From contig OZ250142.1 of assembly GCA_965237445.1 (NCBI GenBank), forward strand, positions 558,001 to 622,000: 64,000 bases of DNA. The letters run 5' to 3'. This DNA comes from G963668185 sp965237445. GTDB lineage: Bacteria; Chloroflexota; Dehalococcoidia; Lucifugimonadales; G963668185. The translations under genes were made by a program, and so were the position numbers. Under the pieces are notes generated by a model. The model was not told where the DNA came from. It did not search any database and saw only the letters and a program-made list of their open reading frames with translations. Below are positions 8,554-16,752 of this stretch, one piece after another (position 1 is the first letter of the stretch; each line of letters starts with the position of its first letter).

Positions 8554-8958
8554 AGCCACAACCTCCTCTCTCGATCACAATTGCTGGTTGCCGAGACGAA
8601 TTCCAAACTTGGAGTGACAGTACTCTTGTTCTGTTACTGGCTCACTCAGTGTACTACACGGTCTGATCGAGAGGATTCTTACACCCTTGGCGTTCCCCAC
8701 TGTCGTTCCGATCGTAGCCGGAGCGGAGAGAGGAACCTCAGACCCCTCGTACGCAGACCGCCGTCTCGTCTGCCGTGAGGCGCTTCGCAAATAACAGACG
8801 CCGCGCCCCGAACGACGGCAGAGAGCAACGCGGCGTAGATTGCAACGGGCAAATCGTGGTTCACGACGGGGCGTCCTGGATTCCTCTCTCCGCTACGCTA
8901 CGATCGGAATGACAGGAGGCGGCGGGCGATGGTGACGGTGGCAACGATCGTACTGGAC
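8554..8958. other. Intergenic region with inverted-repeat element, no gene seen
   Basis: About 400 bp upstream of the Panacea gene. Its only clear structure is the inverted repeat at 8700-8915. The short open frames here on both strands resemble nothing known and look like shadows of the repeat. Confidence 0.5.
8700..8915. repeat. MITE/REP-like inverted repeat, about 216 bp
   Basis: Bases 8700-8735 match the reverse complement of 8881-8915 over about 35 positions with one gap and two or three mismatches. The arm begins CTGTCRTTCCGATCGTAG and ends GCGGAGAGAGGAA. The arms enclose about 145 bp with no ORF. The arm resembles the 'TCATTCCGAGCG...GAGGAAT' intergenic repeats common in Chloroflexota. 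It could be a non-autonomous transposable element or a REP doublet. Confidence 0.6.
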
Positions 8959-9602
8959 TTAGGCGTCTAGCGTCGACGAACGCCTCCTTTTGTCGCCTAT
9001 TGCTTCGCGTAGGCGCCTTGTTTTGATGGGCTTCTTTTCCTGCGCAAAAACAGTAAGTACAGATACGAAGACCACAAAGAGAATGAACTCTGCCAAGAGA
9101 AATATGTATGTAATCTCATTGATCGTGGGAAGACCTAGGGCTGCTTCCAGTAACGTACCATATGCAGTAGATAACAGCGCCTGCATACAACAACAAGAGA
9201 ATTGGCAGTGCGACAATGCCTAAGAGCAGCCTCATGTTTAGGCTTCTCGGCAGTTCGAATGTCGCACTTGACTGTATTACCAACGGCACAATTGAAGAGA
9301 CCAGCACAAGCAGAGTTACGACCCAGGACTAGTCCGGCACTAAGTTCAGATGCCTCAGGATCCAACGAATGCCATGCCGCTGACCAACTCGCGACCCCAC
9401 CAATCAGCACTGCCAAGATAAGCGGCAACTGGCTCCAGTCGCTGTTCTGAGTCATTAGCAAGACGGACAAGAGAATTGCAGAGGCAGCCGACAAACCTAA
9501 GAATGATCCCTGGTGCGTCAGCAGGAATTGAATAAACGGCGGCGTAATCCAAGAGACATAATGCTGCATGATGTTCGGAACTATCACGGTGAGGGGCAAC
9601 AC
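8959..9602 (-). pseudogene. Membrane protein gene broken by two frameshifts
   Basis: Three overlapping minus-strand frames join into one hydrophobic protein of about 210 residues. The first part (start at 9602) has helices around SAASAILLSVLLM and LPLILAVLIGGVASW and shifts near 9320. The second runs through LLGIVALPILLLLYAGAVIY and shifts near 9150. The third contains TYIFLLAEFILFVVFVSVL and ends in a basic tail at 8959. Each switch falls exactly where one frame loses hydrophobic character and the next gains it. The family is not recognised. Real decay and assembly indels are both possible; the neighbouring gene is also broken, which favours decay or poor local sequence. Confidence 0.45.
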
Positions 9603-9672
9603 GCTAGCAGCGACAACCGCTATGTACGGCGTGATCTTCCTTCTGCTTACTTTCTTTAGCCAGCACCACCCC

Positions 9673-12600
9673 CTACCCCAGCAACCGCCCGACCGCCGCC
9701 TCCACCGCCGCGCCCTCCGGCGACGCCCGCAGCCACGCGCGCAGCTCCCGGCGGGCGATGGTCACCGTGACACGGTCGCGCTCCCGGCGCAGCGCGGCTA
9801 GCTGCTCGGCCGCTCCCTGAGCGGCAACCTCGCCGGCCTCGGACACCTCGACGTGAAGCACATCGGCCGCGTCGAACTCCGGGATCGGCAGCTTCCAGAG
9901 ATGCTTTTCTAAGTCCCGCGCGCCGAACTGGCCCTTTGGACATCAGAGGAATGACAGCACTTGCCAGTGTGTCGCTGTTTATGATTGCTTGCAGGTAGTA
10001 GGCCTCATTTGAAGATTCGCACGTTACCCAGTAGAGCTTCTTGTCTAGAATGGACTTGCTGTCGATAAGTGCAAGCAGTAGGCCGTGCCGGACTGTGTAT
10101 AAACAATTCGGAGAGGCCTATCGCCACAGTCCCGTTGCCAACGCAACTGTGCCGACAATTCTCCGTGATAATCCAACCGGCCTAGAAGATTCAGCCTGTT
10201 TGCCTTGGCTTTGTTTTCCTGCCACAGGCTACTTATCGTCGCCCAGCGCGTTGCGCATTCGCCTTTCCAGCCCGCCGAGCCGGACTCCTCCACCCCGTTT
10301 GCGGCGACGGGAATCTCGCCGTCGCCGCTCTTTAGAGGCAATAGCGCCTTGAGCGGGTCGAGTGTGGCGTACGGAACGACCGTCTCCCCAAGGTGGACGT
10401 CGAAGAGGTGAGTATTCTCAATAGTCTGGCCCGTGATAGCGGTCAGATCGAGGCTGCGCCAAGGCTCCTTGTCCTGGGATCCTCTTCTTGGGTTGACGGT
10501 AACCGTCCGGCCCTGCCTGAACGGTTGCAGGATTTTCGATCTCTTCCACGAAGAACAGGCAGCGAGGAACATTACGTTGCTCCTTGCCGGGCATGGTTGC
10601 CGTATAGGAGACGCGCCTGTAAGTTGTATCCGTGAGTCTTGGCCGCAGTTCGTGCGTGCACGTCGGCCGTCCATCCCTGGCTCTCCCAGCCAGCGCTCTA
10701 CCTTCGCCCGCCAAGGACTGTCGATTTCCGCCCTCGTCCCCGGTACTTGGCGAAGACCACGGAGGCAGGGACCGGGAAGAAAGGTGTTGGCTTGAGCTTC
10801 TCTAGGTCCCAGGCCATCTTGTGGCTGAAGTCGACCACATGCGGACAGGGTCCTAAGCCCGCTGCTCGCGCGCCACGCACCCGTACGCCACTTGGATGTA
10901 CTGCCCAGCCTGCAGGGCGCTGTGCGGCATCACGAACCCGATAACACCACCCGTCCGGAGGTACAGGTCCACGCTGCGGGCAAAGAACAGGCTGGCCATG
11001 TCCTGGTGCGTCGCGTACCTACCGCCCGCCCAGATGCCGTATGTGTCCTGCTCTGGCGCTCCAGCTCCGTGCGCAGCGTGCTCACGGTCTTGTTGTAGTT
11101 GAGCCACGGCGGGTTGCCGACGATCACGTCGACCTTGCTGTGGGACAGCGCGACGGGACGCACGAGGTTGCGCGTGTAGTACGCCCAGATGTGGTCCCGG
11201 CCTTCGTTGTGCAATCGCTGCATTTCGGCGATCGTCTTCTCCAGCGGCGCCCTCTCCGCAGGGTCGGTTATGTGATGGTCATCCAGCGCAAGGAGCGGGT
11301 CTTCGCCGCTCTCGATGTACTCGGCGATGTCGCCCATGAGCGCGTCGAAGTCCTCGGCGCGGTCCACGAGCCGGCGCGGGAACGTGAGCTCTGTGTTCTG
11401 CTCGTCCTCCACCTGGAGCGTGACCTCGTGCTCCGCGAACATGTCGCCTGTGCGGAACCGGAGTTGCAGCGCGTCTCCCAGGTAGATGGGTACGGTGATG
11501 CTGGATGCGAAGCCGGAGTCGACGGCGGCCTGGATCGCGGGCTGCGCGGCCAGCACCCACGCGGCGCGCGCGAGGTGCACCGCCACGGGGTGGACGTCTA
11601 TGCCGGACACCGAGAAGCGCAGCCACTCCAGCGTGTCCTTCGCGTCGAGGGATGTCTTGCCCGCGGCCTCGATCAGGTGGGTCGACCGCCTCGGCAACGA
11701 ACGTGCCAGAGCCGCAGGCCGGGTCGAGCACGTACTGGCCGAGCGGGTCCGTCACAACCTCCCGCACGATGGCGCGGGCCAGCCAGTCGGGCGTGTAGTA
11801 CTCGCCAAGCTGGCGGCGCTCTTCGGGCGGGATGACCGTCTCGTACAGGATGGCGGCAACATCGTTGGGCGACTCTTGCCAGTCGAACCGGGCGACGCGG
11901 CGGGCCAGCGTCCTGAGCATGGGCAGGCCGCCCACCTCCGTTGGCCAGGCGAAGAAGTCAGACTCGACGACGCCCTGCAGGCCCGTCTTGCTGCGGAAAT
12001 CGCGGCCAAGGAGCAGGTCGGCGGGCTCGGCGTCGGCCATGGCGTATATGTCGATGCCGAAAGACGCCTGCACCACCATGCCGACGACGGCGGTGAGGTA
12101 CGTGTGGCGTACGAACAGGCCGTCCATGCTGTCGGGAGTGAAGGCGATCTCGCCGAGGGCGGCGGTGAGCAGCTTCTCCCAAAGCTCCCTCTTGACCCTG
12201 ATCGTGTTGGCGTCCGCGTAACGGTCGTACAGGGCCTTGAAGGCGGCAATGTCGCGCTCGTATTGCGGGCTGTCCGGTCCGAAGTGTTTGGCTATCGACT
12301 CTCGGCTGGGGACAACGTCGACCTCGGCCGAGAGTGCGTTGTCGCGCAGCCACTCGTACAGGAGCGGCCAGCGCTCCGGGTCCTGAAACGTGAAGGCATA
12401 GGGAGGCGTGGCCCTTACCGGCCCCGCGTTCGGCCAGCGCAGCAGCCAGTGCCTGCCGTCGGTCAGAATTCCCATCCTAACCCGGCGTCCCTCCTGCGAC
12501 TCTGCGAGGTAGTCGTCCAGTTGCTGCACAAACTCTGGGTTGGGATCGAGGCCGCTGGTCGAGCCAATCCTTCGCTTGAACTCGATGAACGTGTCGAGCG

Positions 12601-12805
12601 CGGCCAGGTCAACTGCACGTCGCGACCCCAGCGCCGGCGAGACCTCCTCCACGATCTCCTCGCTCTTCACCAACTCCGTGGCAACGAGAAAGTCGCGAAC
12701 AGCGCTCGTGATGTTCGCCTCAGCCTCGTACGCCTCATGCCGGCGCAGTATCTCGCGCGCGGCCTCCGCGCACTTGGGGTCCCCGTAGTCTAGGTGGCTT
12801 GCCAT
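9673..12805 (-). pseudogene. Type IIG-like restriction/DNA N6-adenine methyltransferase, multiply frameshifted
   Basis: The start is ATG at 12805 (MASHLDYGDPKC). The first about 370 residues are intact. They include a PD-(D/E)XK-like region with TFIEFKRRIG near residue 80, then a helical target domain, QLGEYYTPDWLA, and methyltransferase motif I DPACGSGTF. A frameshift near 11690 moves to a frame with methyltransferase motif IV NPPW (in VIVGNPPWLNYNKT), then another near 11060 to a frame with GVIGFVMPHSALQAGQY. The target-recognition part between about 10040 and 10850 needs more shifts, but LNLLGRLDYHGELSAQL is clear. The end, NEAYYLQAIINS, GARDLEKHLWKLPIPEFD and a coiled tail stopping at 9673, is again readable. 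The order matches single-chain restriction-methyltransferases. It is probably inactive unless the shifts are sequencing errors. Confidence 0.75.
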
Positions 12806-13004
12806 ACTAGTAGCCTGTCTGCTGTCACGCCGCCTCGATGCCCAATCCGAACATGTTGGCATTAGCTTTCATTATGAGACCTTCGCATAACCTCTTCTCG
12901 TGCCTGGCAAGACACCCCCTCCCTCAAGGATTAGGCGCCCAGCAGGCCTCAAAATGGGGCTTCATAGTCTAAGTGGGGGCATGAGGGTCCTGCGGCTAGG
13001 ATCG

Positions 13005-13391
13005 TCACGCAGCCTCGATGTCCGTCAGCGCAAAATCACGGCCCTTGTACAGGAGCGGCTCCCGCGTGGCCTCGGCCAGCGCGTAGGCGAAACAGTCGCC
13101 AAAGTTAAGCCCGGCGGGGTGGTTGCCCTTGCCGAATCGCCGCCAGGCTCTGCGCGCACCCTGCGCCTGCTCAGGAGTGACTGGCACCAGTTCAATGCCC
13201 GCTCTAAGCAAGTAGGCGTCGAAGTTCTCCCCTCCTGCTTCCCCGAAGCGGCTTTCTATTACCATCGCTGCCTCCAAAAAGCTCGCAGACGACATTGACA
13301 AGTGTGAGGCTGCAAGAATTGCCTCGTCGTAACGTGCGGCGTCCGGCTCGTTTAGGAGGACAGCGAGTACTGCCGACGAATCGACAATCAC
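13005..13391 (-). CDS. vapC: VapC-family PIN-domain ribonuclease toxin
   Basis: A 128-residue PIN-domain protein, the RNase toxin of VapBC systems. Acidic residues of the Mg site are visible: Asp3 (IVDSSA), Glu in SASFLEAAMV near 41, and Asp in LNFGDCFAYALA near 99, which matches the PIN FGD motif. The product ends with a short YKGRDFALTDIEAA tail. The start is GTG at 13391; its first four bases overlap the stop of the upstream vapB (GTGA), the usual translational coupling. All core residues are kept, so the toxin could be active. Confidence 0.92.
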   Translation of the reverse strand: MIVDSSAVLAVLLNEPDAARYDEAILAASHLSMSSASFLEAAMVIESRFGEAGGENFDAYLLRAGIELVPVTPEQAQGARRAWRRFGKGNHPAGLNFGDCFAYALAEATREPLLYKGRDFALTDIEAA

Positions 13392-13648
13392 GCCGGCAGG
13401 CCGCGTTCGTCGTACAGGAAGTCCCCATGCTCTTCGGCGGACGGGCCAGGGCGCATTGGGAGCTTGGACATGCGCTTCCGGATCTCCTGCAAGGCTCGAC
13501 GGCGCTCGTCAACACTGCGCTCGCGATGCTCCCGCTCCAGGCGCTCCCTGAGCGCGACCGTGATCGCGCCGGTCATCGTTTCGCCCGTAAGCTGCGCCAG
13601 CTCTCGCGCCAGCCGGTGCGTCTCTTGGTTCTTGATGTTTAGGCTCAC
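13388..13648 (-). CDS. vapB: VapB-type antitoxin (PSK family), intact copy
   Basis: An 86-residue antitoxin of the PSK/VapB transcription-factor family. The N-terminal DNA-binding part is SLNIKNQETHRLARELAQL, followed by TGETMTGAITVALRERLE. The C-terminal toxin-binding tail ends FLYDERGLPA. The start is taken as GTG at 13648, with AAGGAAA upstream, because all four copies in this region begin at the same GTG. It overlaps vapC by 4 bp. It would neutralise VapC and repress the operon. Three more copies of this gene lie upstream on the same strand. Confidence 0.88.
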   Translation of the reverse strand: MSLNIKNQETHRLARELAQLTGETMTGAITVALRERLEREHRERSVDERRRALQEIRKRMSKLPMRPGPSAEEHGDFLYDERGLPA

Positions 13649-13813
13649 AGGAATTTCCTTTGGGGTAGCGCGATGTCTACCATCGCTGCCGGCCCCTGGG
13701 ACAACATCGCTCTGACGGTACGCGTAGCTGGCGCGGGCGCCACCCTGTTTCTCGATACGGCCTGAGCCCGTCACGTGCGGCAACGGACGAATCCTACCGC
13801 AGCGAATTAACTA

Positions 13814-14059
13814 TCACGCCGGCAGGCCGCGTTCGTCGTGAGTTGGCTCGACGGCGGACGGGCCTGGGCGCATTGGGAGCTTGGACATGCGCTTCCGGAT
13901 CTCCTGAGGCTCGACGGCGCTCGTCAACACTGCGCTCGCGCTCCCCTCAAGGCGCTCCTTGAGCGCCACTGTAATCGCGCCGGTCATCGTCTCGCCCGTA
14001 AGCTGCGCCAACTCGCGCGCCAGCCGGTGAGTCTCCTCGTTCTTGATGTTTAGGCTCAC
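13814..14059 (-). CDS. Second vapB copy, open but altered in the middle
   Basis: An 81-residue frame from the same GTG start as copy 1. The N-terminal DNA-binding half is nearly identical (SLNIKNEETHRLARELAQL). The central segment of copy 1 (REHRERSVDERRRAL) is replaced by an unrelated GSASAVLTSAV, caused by compensating indels. The tail (KLPMRPGPSA) resumes, then loses HGDFLY. No toxin gene follows; only the first bases of vapC remain. It could still bind operator DNA as a solitary repressor, or be decaying. Confidence 0.55.
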   Translation of the reverse strand: MSLNIKNEETHRLARELAQLTGETMTGAITVALKERLEGSASAVLTSAVEPQEIRKRMSKLPMRPGPSAVEPTHDERGLPA

Positions 14060-14289
14060 AGGAATTTCCTTCGGGGTAGAAACTAACGCGTTGCGTCTAC
14101 CATACCGCGCTGCCGGCCCCTGGGACAACATCGCTCTGACGCTGCACGCGAAGCGGCGGTTCGCGAACTGCCCTAAAGTACACGCCGCACAGGCTGGCGC
14201 GGGCAGAATCACCCCACCCTGTTTCTCGATACTGCCTGGCCCGTCACGTGCGGCAGACGGACGAATCCTACCGCCGACGAATTAACGAT

Positions 14290-14582
14290 TACGCCGGCAG
14301 GCCGCGTTCGTCGTACAAGGAAGTCCCCGTGCTCGACAGCGGACGGGCTTAAAGGGGTCAAAGCCTGGAGCTTGGGGAACTAGGATGGGGATGAATGCGC
14401 TTCCACGGATCTCCTGCAAGGCTCGCATTCTACGGGCGCTCGTCAACACTGCGCTCGCGCTTCTCCCGCTCAAGGCGCTCCTTGAGCGCCACTGTAATCG
14501 CGCCGGTCATCGTCTCGCCCGTAAGCTGCGCCAACTCGCGCGCCAGCCGGTGAGTCTCTTGGTTCTTGATGTTTAGGCTCAC
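14290..14582 (-). pseudogene. Third vapB copy, truncated
   Basis: From GTG 14582 the frame matches copy 1 for about 45 residues (through ERLEREKRERSVDER) and then stops at 14430. Downstream the remaining vapB sequence is out of frame. It is also split by an insertion near 14345-14392 containing a GGCTT...AAAGCC stem and an AGGATGGGGATGAAT stretch shared with the element at 14896. The end of the unit, GGCAGGCCGCGTTCGTCGT on the plus strand, is still recognisable. Confidence 0.7.
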
Positions 14583-14814
14583 AGGAATTTCCTTTGGGGT
14601 AGAAACTAACGCGTTGCGTCTACCATACCGCGCTGCCGGCCCCTGAGACAACATCCTCTGACGCTGCACGCGAAGGGGCGGTTCGCACCGCCCTAAAGTA
14701 CACGCCGCACAGGCTGGCGCGGGCAGAAACACTCCACCCTGTTTCTCGATACTGCCTGGCCCGTCACGTGCGGCAGACGGCCTCCTGCCGCCGACGAATC
14801 GACGATTACGCTGG

Positions 14815-15226
14815 CAGGCCCCGCTCGTCGTACAAGAAGTCCCCATGCTCGACGGCGGATGGGCCGGGACGCAGCGACTTGGCGACGTGCTTAAAGAGTG
14901 TCTAAAAAGTCCCTTCCCCAGTCTGCTGGGGAAGGCTAGGATGGGGATGAATCCCCGGTGTCACAGTGGCGTTTTCCACAGGAACGCCTCTTACCTTGGC
15001 CACCTGCTGAGGTGAGAGGTAGTTTTTAGACACCCTCTTAGACATGGCACGCATTCTACGGAGGCGCTCGTCGGTGCTTGCGCTCGCGCTTCTCCCGCTC
15101 AATGCGCTTCTTGAGCGCCACTGTAATAACGCCGGCCATCGTCTCGCCGGCCATCGTCTCGCCGGCAAATTGCGCCAGCTCGCGCGCCAGCCGGTGCGGC
15201 TCCTCTTTCTTGATGTTGAGGCTCAC
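14815..15226 (-). pseudogene. Fourth vapB copy, split by a MITE-like insertion
   Basis: The N-terminal part runs from GTG 15226 (SLNIKKEEPHRLARELAQF) and stops at 15056. It includes a 15-base tandem duplication that doubles the residues GETMA. The C-terminal part (LRPGPSAVEHGDFLYDERG) lies at about 14815-14880. The two are separated by the inverted-repeat element at 14896-15037. This is the most diverged copy, consistent with being the oldest. Confidence 0.7.
14896..15037. mobile_element. MITE-like element inserted in a vapB copy
   Basis: A 142-bp element bounded by inverted repeats: GAGTGTCTAAAAAGT at 14896-14910 and its near reverse complement AGTTTTTAGACACCCTC at 15021-15037. No ORF for a transposase. 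Inside is a CCTTCCCCAG / CTGGGGAAGG hairpin followed by GCTAGGATGGGGATGAAT. It interrupts homology to vapB precisely, which supports insertion rather than local rearrangement. Confidence 0.65.
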
Positions 15227-15360
15227 CGGACCTCCCGTGAGATACAGACGGCATATCAAGGCCTACCCTACAGAGCTGCCGGTGTCTGGAATAACATGAT
15301 GCTGTCGCAACTTGGATTGGGGCGGTTCGCGGTCCGTCCCAACGAATGACCCCCGCGACG

Positions 15361-15807
15361 TCATTCCAGTATCGAACTCTCCCAGTCCGCAACACGCATG
15401 GGGTCCAGTCGGGTCACGTGCGGAAGGCGATCGAACTCGGCGTCGGCAGAGACGATGCGGTCCACTCCCAGGCGCTGCATTACGGCCGAGTGGAGCAGGA
15501 CACGGGCGCCGGCTCCCGGATGATCATCCGCGAACCTCGCGGCCTGGTGGATATCCGACTCGTAGACAGGTTCGATGCGGCCGTGCATCACCTGGGCAAA
15601 TCTGCTGACGACCTTGCTCCCTAAGGTCGATTGCCGGGCGGCAACGTAGCGATGGAGAATCTCTTGAAGTACTCCGGCGTCGGTCACATATGACTGTGGG
15701 TGGACCGCGGCCAGTGTCAGGACTCGAACGCACGGCTGGTTGTAGACGTGCTCCGCGCCTGCGGCATAGATGGGAACATTCGAATCAACGAAGGCCGCCA
15801 GGCTCAT
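15361..15807 (-). CDS. PIN-domain toxin of a second VapBC module
   Basis: 148 residues from ATG 15807 (MSLAAFVDSNVPIYAAG). PIN-domain acidic residues: Asp in FVDSNV near 8, Glu in GVLQEILHRY near 49, and Asp in IVSADAEFDRL near 120-125. A longer frame begins at 15825, but ATG 15807 starts directly before the first PIN strand. It overlaps the antitoxin gene upstream by 23 bp. The family is VapC-like RNase toxins; this one is clearly different in sequence from the VapC at 13005. Confidence 0.88.
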   Translation of the reverse strand: MSLAAFVDSNVPIYAAGAEHVYNQPCVRVLTLAAVHPQSYVTDAGVLQEILHRYVAARQSTLGSKVVSRFAQVMHGRIEPVYESDIHQAARFADDHPGAGARVLLHSAVMQRLGVDRIVSADAEFDRLPHVTRLDPMRVADWESSILE

Positions 15808-16033
15808 GGGCCTCCTCCAATTCACGGGATAGCGTCGCTGGGTCCGGCGGGTGCTCCGCCGCCAGCGCCGTTAGCTCTTCAACAGCCTCTCTACGTCGTC
15901 TTTGCAAGATGCCTTCGTAGGCGTAGTCGATAAGGCAGCGCACCACTTCGGAGATGGGCATTGCCATCTCTTCGACAAGCTCCTCCAGGCGATGTCGCCG
16001 TTCCGAGTCCAATCTCACGTCTAGCCGGGGCAT
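15785..16033 (-). CDS. Ribbon-helix-helix antitoxin of the second VapBC module
   Basis: 82 residues from ATG 16033 (MPRLDVRLDSERRHRLEELV). The RHH strand RLDVRLD and helices through AMPISEVVRCLIDYAY are typical of small antitoxin repressors. The tail PPDPATLSRELEEAHEP is rich in Glu and Pro, as expected of a toxin-wrapping segment. A GGGAG lies about 8 bases before the ATG; an ATG 13 bases further up is out of the best spacing. It overlaps the PIN gene by 23 bp. The longer frame reaching 16315 would read through a repeat and is not supported. Confidence 0.8.
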   Translation of the reverse strand: MPRLDVRLDSERRHRLEELVEEMAMPISEVVRCLIDYAYEGILQRRRREAVEELTALAAEHPPDPATLSRELEEAHEPGGLR

Positions 16034-16752
16034 GCCACACTCCCTCATACGTACCAAAATGTACGGATTTGACCATACGGCAGGATGCCCTTGCCCGGCA
16101 ACCGCTTCAGAGTCCTCATTTGGGCCAGATTGTAGTGGCCGTAACTGTTCAGACTCCGTGAGGTTCTGAGGGAGTCCAGAGGTGAGAAACCCCTCTGGAA
16201 GAGGGTCTGGGGGCTGTGCCCCCAGTTTCCAAAGGGCGGGTGGGTGGGGACCAAAGAAACCTGTCTTGTCGGTTCTATGCTGGTGGAGAAGACCTCTGCA
16301 AGTCTGAACAGTCACGAGTGGCCTCCGAGAATTGCCGTGAGCGAACTAGTGTGCTAACATGGGTGCATGTATTCCTTGGTACACCATGAGCACGAGACCG
16401 GTCTTGCCCGCCCTGCGTTCGGAAAGCCCGTCAAACTTCAAAATGACCTGTCACATTTGTTTGCTTTCCGTGTGATTTTTGGCTCATCCAGTATTGAATT
16501 TGTAAACAATTTTGTAACGCCCGCCAAACTTCCCAGCTACGAAAAGTTACAGAATGTGACAAAATGTGACACTTTCCGAGCTTTTCCAGTGCCAAAAAGC
16601 TTCCAAGACACTCGACACCTGCGCTTAAGACCCTCCTCTCCCTTGATGGAAGAGGATTGAGATGAGGGTGAACGGGGCGGTGTGCGGGAACGGTCGTAAC
16701 ACCACTTCGCATGGAGCAGGCCTCCATCGATGCCCGCCCTGAAGCGCGGCGT
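16034..16752. other. Intergenic region of repeats, no gene seen
   Basis: About 720 bp without a credible gene. It contains a GC-rich hairpin (GGGGGCTGTGCCCCC near 16208), the phased inverted-repeat element at 16449-16575, and near 16630-16670 a CCTCTCCC...GAGG hairpin followed by GATGAGGGTGAA, a degenerate relative of the repeats at 14373, 14930 and 42055. Confidence 0.55.
16449..16575 (-). repeat. Phased inverted-repeat element, copy A
   Basis: On the minus strand, TGTCACATTT, TGTCACATTC and TGTAACTTTT follow each other at 10-base spacing and run into CGTAGCTGGGAAG (plus coordinates 16529-16575). An inverted copy of TGTCACATTT closes the other end at 16449-16458, with TTGTAA motifs between. 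Two related elements occur at 31846 and 40474. No ORF. Confidence 0.7.

Larger units (their letters stand above)
13376..15240 (-). repeat. Tandem array of four vapB units
   Basis: Four direct copies of a unit of about 410-520 bp. Unit junctions are marked by the same stretch: the vapB end (reading GGCAGGCCGCGTTCGTCGT on the plus strand) with about 10 bases of the vapC start attached, at about 13376, 13801, 14276 and 14793. Each unit holds vapB plus its upstream region, including a conserved CTGTTTCTCGATAC stretch. Only the first unit is followed by a full vapC. Divergence rises along the array: one copy is intact, one altered but open, and two broken. Confidence 0.8.

Noticed and set aside
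11041..12793. Long plus-strand frames of 264 and 435 codons
   Set aside because: Antisense to the restriction-methyltransferase gene, which shows family motifs on the minus strand; Arg/Val-rich translations without motifs.
13376..15240. CRISPR array
   Set aside because: The repeats are long units of about 410-520 bp carrying vapB, not short repeats with unique spacers.
16034..16315. N-terminal extension of the RHH antitoxin
   Set aside because: The added residues come from a GC-rich hairpin repeat. ATG 16033 has a proper ribosome-binding site and matches family length.
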